10,798 nt of DNA from Thioalkalivibrio sp. (lineage in GTDB: Bacteria; Pseudomonadota; Gammaproteobacteria; Ectothiorhodospirales; Ectothiorhodospiraceae). The notes under the pieces are model-generated. The model had not been told where the DNA came from and made no database searches. It was given only the letters and a program-made list of their open reading frames with translations. Every line of letters starts with the position of its first letter. Position 1 is the stretch's first letter. Positions 6,517-10,798 of this stretch are shown piece after piece. Location of the stretch: the NCBI GenBank assembly GCA_003553165.1, contig PUOZ01000154.1, forward strand, positions 1-10,798, in the 5' to 3' direction. Made by a program: the position numbers and the translations under genes.

Positions 6517-7746
6517 ATGGACGTCTTTCCCCGCATCGAGCGTTTGCCGCCCTATGTCTTCAATATCGTCAACCAATTGAAGGCAGAGGCCCGAGCTCGG
6601 GGCGAGGACATCATTGATTTCGGCATGGGCAATCCCGACCAGCCGACCCCGCAGCACATCGTCGACAAGCTGGTGGAGGTGGCACAGCGTGGCGATACGC
6701 ACCGCTACTCGGTCTCCAAGGGCATTCCACGCCTGCGCCGCGCAATCACGCGCTGGTACAAGGCGCGTTACGACGTGGATCTCGATCCCGAGACCGAGGC
6801 CATTTCGACGATCGGCTCCAAGGAGGGCCTCGCGCATCTTGCGCTGGCCATCCTCGGCCCCGGCGACGCGGTGCTGGTGCCGAACCCTGCCTATCCGATC
6901 CATCCCTACGGTTGCGTGATCGCCGGGGCGGACGTGCGCCACGTGCCGCTGACGCCCGATGTCGACTTCTTCGCCGAACTCAACCGCGCCATCCAGGATT
7001 CCTGGCCGCGTCCGAAGATGCTGATCCTCAATTTCCCCGCGAATCCCACGACCCAGTGTGTCGACCTCGAGTTCTTCGAGCGCGTGGTGGAGATCTGCCG
7101 CGAGAATCATATCTGGCTGGTGCACGACATCGCGTATGCGGAGATCGTGTTCGACGGCTACAAGGCGCCCTCCGTCTTGCAGGTCCCGGGCGCCAAGGAG
7201 ATCGCGGTCGAATTCTATACGCTCTCCAAGACGTACAACATGCCGGGCTGGCGCGTAGGCTTCATGTGCGGGAACCCGACCCTCGTCGCGGCACTGGCGC
7301 GAATGAAATCCTACCTCGACTACGGCACCTTCACCCCGATCCAGGTCGCGGCGATCGCGGCGCTGGAAGGGCCGCAGGAATGCGTGCAGGAGATTTGCGA
7401 ACTCTACCGGTGCCGTCGCGATGTCCTCTGCGACGGCCTCAACGCGATGGGCTGGAAGGTCGCAAGGCCGAAGGCAACGATGTTCGTCTGGGCGCCGATC
7501 CCGGAGCCCTACCGCGCCATGGGTTCCCTGGAGTTCTCCAAGAAGCTGTTGCGCGACGCAAAGGTGGCGGTTTCGCCGGGAATCGGTTTCGGCAGTTATG
7601 GCGATACGCACGTGCGTTTCAGCCTGATCGAGAACGAGCAGCGCACCCGCCAGGCCCTGCGCGGCATCAAGGCGATGTTCCGCGCGGACTCCATTCTGGC
7701 GAGCGCCAGGGTGGAGGAGGCCGACCCTGCGCGAACGGCCCACTGA
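6517..7746 (+). CDS. alaC: PLP-dependent aminotransferase, alanine-synthesising AlaC type
   Basis: This encodes 409 aa. It is a class I/II fold-type I aminotransferase that makes alanine from pyruvate with glutamate as donor. It closely follows E. coli AlaC (YfdZ) as I recall it: [12 protein letters not shown] near the start, [10 protein letters not shown] (32-41), [22 protein letters not shown] with Asn176, [17 protein letters not shown] with Asp204 and Tyr207, [15 protein letters not shown] with PLP lysine Lys238, and [12 protein letters not shown] with carboxylate-binding Arg367. The ATG at 6517 and a GTG at 6514 are both possible; AGGA (6502-6505) is 8 bases from the GTG and 11 from the ATG. 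It leads the hom-thrC operon, with 45 bp before hom. A diaminopimelate or other keto acid specificity cannot be excluded on sequence alone. Confidence 0.93.
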   Translation: MDVFPRIERLPPYVFNIVNQLKAEARARGEDIIDFGMGNPDQPTPQHIVDKLVEVAQRGDTHRYSVSKGIPRLRRAITRWYKARYDVDLDPETEAISTIGSKEGLAHLALAILGPGDAVLVPNPAYPIHPYGCVIAGADVRHVPLTPDVDFFAELNRAIQDSWPRPKMLILNFPANPTTQCVDLEFFERVVEICRENHIWLVHDIAYAEIVFDGYKAPSVLQVPGAKEIAVEFYTLSKTYNMPGWRVGFMCGNPTLVAALARMKSYLDYGTFTPIQVAAIAALEGPQECVQEICELYRCRRDVLCDGLNAMGWKVARPKATMFVWAPIPEPYRAMGSLEFSKKLLRDAKVAVSPGIGFGSYGDTHVRFSLIENEQRTRQALRGIKAMFRADSILASARVEEADPARTAH

Positions 7747-7791
7747 TACTGGACCCACGACAAACCTCGGCTGTAAAAAGGAAGCCCTCGA

Positions 7792-9105
7792 ATGAAGCCC
7801 GTCAGAATTGGATTGCTCGGCCTGGGAACCGTCGGCTGCGGGACCGTGCAGGTGCTCGCCCGCAATGGCGACGAGATCGCGCGGCGCGCCGGACGCGGTA
7901 TTGCCGTGGTCGCTGCGGCGGTTCGCGATCTGGCGCGCGAACGCGAATGCGACCTCAACGGCGTGCGCCTGACCGACGATCCGGCCTCCGTCGTGAACGA
8001 TCCGGACGTCGAGGTGGTGGTCGAGTTGATGGGCGGTACCGAGCCGGCACGGGCGCTGGTGTTGCAGGCGATCGCGGCAGGCAAGCATGTGGTGACCGCC
8101 AACAAGGCCCTGATTGCGCTGCACGGCAACGAGATCTTCGCTCGTGCGCAGGAGCAGGGCGTGGTCGTTGCCTTCGAAGCCGCGGTGGCCGGTGGCATCC
8201 CGATCATCAAGGCGCTGCGCGAGGGCCTCGCGGGTAACCGCATCGACTGGGTTGCGGGCATCATCAACGGCACAGGCAATTTCATCCTGACCGAGATGCG
8301 CGATCACGGGCGGGATTTCGGCGACGTCCTCGCCGAGGCCCAGCGCCTTGGCTATGCAGAGGCCGATCCGACCTTCGACGTGGAAGGCATCGACGCGGCC
8401 CACAAGCTGTGCATCCTCGCGGCCATTGCCTTCGGCATCCCGCTGCAGTTCGAGCGTATCCATGTCGAGGGCATCAGCGGGATCACCCGGGAGGATGTGA
8501 CCTTTGCCGGCGAACTGGGCTACCGCATCAAGCACCTGGGGATCGCCCGCCGGGCCGGGGGCGGCTTCGAGCTGCGCGTGCATCCGACCCTGATTCCGGA
8601 GCGGCGTCTGATCGCGAACGTCGATGGCGTGATGAACGCGGTGCTGGTGATGGGCGATGCCGTCGGTCCGACGCTGTATTACGGCGCCGGTGCCGGCGCC
8701 GAGGCCACGGCCTCTGCCGTGGTTGCCGACCTGGTCGACGTGGTGCGCGCGCTGACCGCGGACCCGGAGAACCGGGTGCCGCACCTGGCCTTCCAGCCGG
8801 GCGCATTGTCCGATCTGCCGATCCTGCCCATGGCCGAGGTGCGGACCTCCTTTTACCTGCGCCTGCGCGCCCATGACCGGCCGGGGGTGCTGGCCGACAT
8901 CACGCGCGTGCTCGGCGCCCACAGCATCAGCATCGAGGCGATCCTGCAGCGTGAACCCGATCCCGAGCGTGGCGAGGCCACGATCATCATCCTGACCCAC
9001 GAGGTCCGCGAAGGCGACATGCAGCGCGCCATCGACGAGATCGAAGCGCTCCCCCACCTGAGTTCGCCGGTGACGCGGATCCGCATGGAATCCCTGGCCC
9101 GCTGA
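7792..9105 (+). CDS. hom: Homoserine dehydrogenase (monofunctional, with ACT domain)
   Basis: This encodes 437 aa, a usual length for the monofunctional ACT-bearing type. It reduces aspartate semialdehyde to homoserine with NAD(P)H, the branch point to threonine and methionine. The Rossmann motif GLLGLGTVG lies at 7-15. TANKALIA (102-109) holds Lys105, and the family signature GYAEADPTFDVEGIDAAHKL (187-206) holds Glu190, Asp201 and Lys205, matching the catalytic and substrate residues of the yeast enzyme. A C-terminal ACT domain (about 352-432, YLRLRAHDRPGVLADI) suggests feedback control by threonine, as is known for this type. AAGGA nine bases before the ATG sets the start. There is no fused aspartokinase. 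It sits between alaC and thrC, the latter 33 bp away. Confidence 0.97.
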   Translation: MKPVRIGLLGLGTVGCGTVQVLARNGDEIARRAGRGIAVVAAAVRDLARERECDLNGVRLTDDPASVVNDPDVEVVVELMGGTEPARALVLQAIAAGKHVVTANKALIALHGNEIFARAQEQGVVVAFEAAVAGGIPIIKALREGLAGNRIDWVAGIINGTGNFILTEMRDHGRDFGDVLAEAQRLGYAEADPTFDVEGIDAAHKLCILAAIAFGIPLQFERIHVEGISGITREDVTFAGELGYRIKHLGIARRAGGGFELRVHPTLIPERRLIANVDGVMNAVLVMGDAVGPTLYYGAGAGAEATASAVVADLVDVVRALTADPENRVPHLAFQPGALSDLPILPMAEVRTSFYLRLRAHDRPGVLADITRVLGAHSISIEAILQREPDPERGEATIIILTHEVREGDMQRAIDEIEALPHLSSPVTRIRMESLAR

Positions 9106-9138
9106 CTCCACACCGCCCATCCCAACGGAACATTCATC

Positions 9139-10281
9139 ATGGCTTTCGGACATCGCTATACCGGCCTGATCGACCGCTACCGGGACCGTCTCCCGGTGCA
9201 CGACGACACCCGGATCATCTCGCTGGGTGAGGGCAATACGCCCCTGATCCGGCTGAACAACATCCCCCGGGAGCTCTCGCGAGACGTCGAACTGTACGTC
9301 AAGTTCGAGGGCCTGAACCCCACCGGCTCGTTCAAGGACCGGGGCATGACCATGGCCGTGACGAAGGCCGTGGAAGAGGGCTCCAAGGCGATCATTTGCG
9401 CTTCGACGGGCAATACCTCGGCCGCGGCCGCCGCCTACGCGGCCCGCGCCGGCATCACCGCCTTCGTGGTCATTCCGGACGGCAAGATCGCGATGGGCAA
9501 GCTGGCCCAGGCGATGATGCACGGCTCGGTGGTGATCCAGATCGAGGGGAACTTCGATGACGGTATGCGCCTGGTCAAGGAGGTCGCCAGCGCGGCCCCG
9601 GTAACGCTGGTCAACTCGGTCAATCCGTTCCGCTTGCAGGGCCAGAAGACGGCGGCCTTCGAAATCGTCGAGGAGCTGGGACGGGCGCCCGATTTCCACT
9701 GCCTGCCGGTGGGCAACGCGGGCAACATCACCGCGCACTGGATCGGCTACTCCGAGCTTGCCGCGCATTCGGGAGACCATGTCACGGCCGCCTGTACCTT
9801 CTGCAGCGGCCATTGCCGCTACGCCGGCGGCGGCGTCGCCGGGCAGCGGCCGAAGATGATCGGCTACCAGGCCAGCGGCAGCGCGCCGTTCATGCGCGGC
9901 GCGATGGTGGACAACCCCGACACGGTCGCCACCGCGATCCGGATCGGCCATCCGCAGTCCTGGGATGTCGCCTGGAAGGTGCGCGAGGAGTCCGGCGGCT
10001 GGTTCGACGAGTGCACCGACGATGAGATCCTGGCCGCGCAGAAGTTGCTGGCGGAGAAGGAGGGGGTCTTCTGCGAGCCGGCTTCGGCAGCGTCGGTGGC
10101 CGGGGCGCTGCGCGACATCCGTGCGGGCAAGATTCCGGACGGGTCCAGCGTCGTCTGCACGCTGACCGGGCACGGGCTGAAGGATCCCGACACCGCCATC
10201 GCGCAGGCCAGCCGGACGCCGATCAAGGTGCCCGCTGAAATCGACGCGGTTACCCGGGCCATCCACGAAAACATGGGCTGA
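9139..10281 (+). CDS. thrC: Threonine synthase with a cysteine-bearing insertion
   Basis: This encodes 380 aa and converts O-phosphohomoserine to threonine using PLP (fold type II). It is the compact type: [12 protein letters not shown] (28-39), [13 protein letters not shown] with PLP lysine Lys66 (58-70), [18 protein letters not shown] (88-105), [15 protein letters not shown] (161-175), the phosphate-binding VGNAGNITA (191-199), [10 protein letters not shown] (313-322) and LTGHGLKDP (342-350). Members of this type that I remember have about 20 fewer residues between GNAGNIT and the next conserved strand. Here residues ~211-236 insert a segment with Cys219, Cys222 and Cys226 (CTFCSGHC). Its role is unknown: metal binding, a redox switch or a structural loop are all possible. 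It is the last gene of the alaC-hom-thrC unit. The ATG has only a weak CGGAA ribosome site and may rely on coupling. Confidence 0.95.
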   Translation: MAFGHRYTGLIDRYRDRLPVHDDTRIISLGEGNTPLIRLNNIPRELSRDVELYVKFEGLNPTGSFKDRGMTMAVTKAVEEGSKAIICASTGNTSAAAAAYAARAGITAFVVIPDGKIAMGKLAQAMMHGSVVIQIEGNFDDGMRLVKEVASAAPVTLVNSVNPFRLQGQKTAAFEIVEELGRAPDFHCLPVGNAGNITAHWIGYSELAAHSGDHVTAACTFCSGHCRYAGGGVAGQRPKMIGYQASGSAPFMRGAMVDNPDTVATAIRIGHPQSWDVAWKVREESGGWFDECTDDEILAAQKLLAEKEGVFCEPASAASVAGALRDIRAGKIPDGSSVVCTLTGHGLKDPDTAIAQASRTPIKVPAEIDAVTRAIHENMG

Positions 10282-10314
10282 ATCGGCGGGGCCCCGGTCC
10301 CCGCACGCGGGTTG

Positions 10315-10422
10315 GAGCGAGGCCCGGCGGCCTTCCTGCGGGACGCCGTGGATACATCCCTGTAGGCTTGACGGCAGCATCCCTGCTGCCGACACCCGCC
10401 GGAAGGCCGGCGGGCCTCGCTC
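10315..10422. repeat. Hairpin repeat element between thrC and the DUF815 gene
   Basis: Two 22-base arms (10315-10336 and 10401-10422) are complementary at 21 positions. Between them are two nested small hairpins with the same TCCC loop: TACA/TGTA at 10353-10364 and CGGCAGCA/TGCTGCCG at 10372-10391. CATCCCTG occurs twice (10355-10362 and 10378-10385). Similar ATCCCT-loop intergenic repeats are, from memory, common in halophilic and sulfur-oxidising gammaproteobacteria, so this is probably a dispersed REP/MITE-like unit. It lies between convergent genes, and its right arm is followed by TTTCG, so it may also end transcription of thrC. Confidence 0.8.
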
Positions 10423-10472
10423 TTTCGAGGGTCCCGGTGGGTACGGGGGCGCCAGCCTGGCCAAGGGGTTGC

Positions 10473-10798
10473 TCAGCGAACCCCGTTCAGGAGCCTGTGC
10501 CCTGCATGATCGGCCGCGAACTGGCTGGCGACGCGGGCGCTGCGTGATCCTCTCAGCGTCGCGAAGCGTACCGCTTCGATCGCCAGTTCCTGTCGCTCGT
10601 GGTCCGCAACGGTGGCGTTCAGGCGGGCCAGGTGGTGCCACACAATGTCCAGATACTGGTCCTGCGACAGCGGGTGGAAGGCGAGCCACAGGCCAAAGCG
10701 TTCCGACAGCGAAATGCGTTCCTCGCTCGCCTCCTGCGGGTGCAGTTCCTGGTCCGGGCCAGCGTCGTTCTCGTGCCGCGGTTCCGGTATCAGGTGGC
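10473..10798 (-). CDS. DUF815 AAA+ ATPase, C-terminal part (start outside window)
   Basis: The last 107 codons are present, reading from 10796 to the TGA at 10473. Starting just after an expected Arg-Arg, HLIPEPRHEND, ELHPQEASEERISLSERFGLWLAFHPLSQDQYLDIV and EAVRFATLRGSRSARVASQF match the C-terminal part of the DUF815 family of about 280-300 aa single-domain P-loop ATPases. The conserved LSxRFGLWLxF and QDxYLxIV segments are the basis. The Walker motifs lie beyond the window, so ATPase competence cannot be judged. The family is common in proteobacteria; no agreed function is known to me. It is convergent with thrC. I found it by translating the minus strand by eye. Confidence 0.85.
   Translation of the reverse strand, partial: HLIPEPRHENDAGPDQELHPQEASEERISLSERFGLWLAFHPLSQDQYLDIVWHHLARLNATVADHERQELAIEAVRFATLRGSRSARVASQFAADHAGHRLLNGVR

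Noticed and set aside
10465..10484. GGGGTT/AACCCC hairpin over the stop codon of the DUF815 gene
   Set aside because: The stem is only 6 bp with an 8-base loop and no T-run follows on either strand.
6472..10689. Minus-strand open frame of 1405 codons opposite alaC, hom, thrC and the intergenic repeat
   Set aside because: It is a high-GC shadow of three well-recognised plus-strand genes; its product is low-complexity Arg/His/Gly-rich sequence with no domain, and it runs through a hairpin repeat.

Overview
This is a GC-rich bacterial chromosomal segment. Its gene content and order (surE-pcm-yqaA-nlpD-rpoS, and alaC-hom-thrC) point to a gammaproteobacterium, plausibly near the Ectothiorhodospiraceae/Chromatiales. 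That placement is inferred from order, GC richness and protein style; no database search was possible. The coding content is mostly core housekeeping rather than an accessory island.

Left part (1-2023): an imperfect hairpin at the window edge, possibly an insertion-sequence or MITE end; a Rho-independent terminator; a minus-strand periplasmic single-haem protein of the DUF3365/Tll0287-like type with its AT-rich promoter region; a 123-bp palindromic repeat element with 17-bp perfect terminal inverted repeats; and a minus-strand Smr-domain protein. The 210-bp gap upstream of the smr gene is divergent and also serves surE.

Centre (2024-5906): five plus-strand genes, surE, pcm, yqaA (DedA-like), nlpD and rpoS. 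The first four overlap by 1-11 bases and look translationally coupled; rpoS follows after 32 bp. Together they cover stationary-phase nucleotide salvage, isoaspartate repair, membrane homeostasis, activation of septal murein amidase and the general stress sigma factor. A convergent minus-strand Mth938-domain gene follows.

Right part (6414-10281): a well-formed sigma70-like promoter precedes alaC-hom-thrC. Hom and ThrC carry aspartate semialdehyde to homoserine and O-phosphohomoserine to threonine. AlaC is a PLP aminotransferase that makes alanine from pyruvate. ThrC has an insertion of roughly 20 residues holding three closely spaced cysteines, which I find the most unusual protein feature here. 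After thrC lies a second hairpin-type repeat element, then the 3' end of a minus-strand DUF815 AAA+ ATPase gene that runs off the window.

I see no CRISPR array, tRNA, rRNA, transposase gene, prophage or defence system. The best leads are the ThrC cysteine insertion, the three different palindromic intergenic elements and the degenerate NlpD active site. None amounts to a clear new system.
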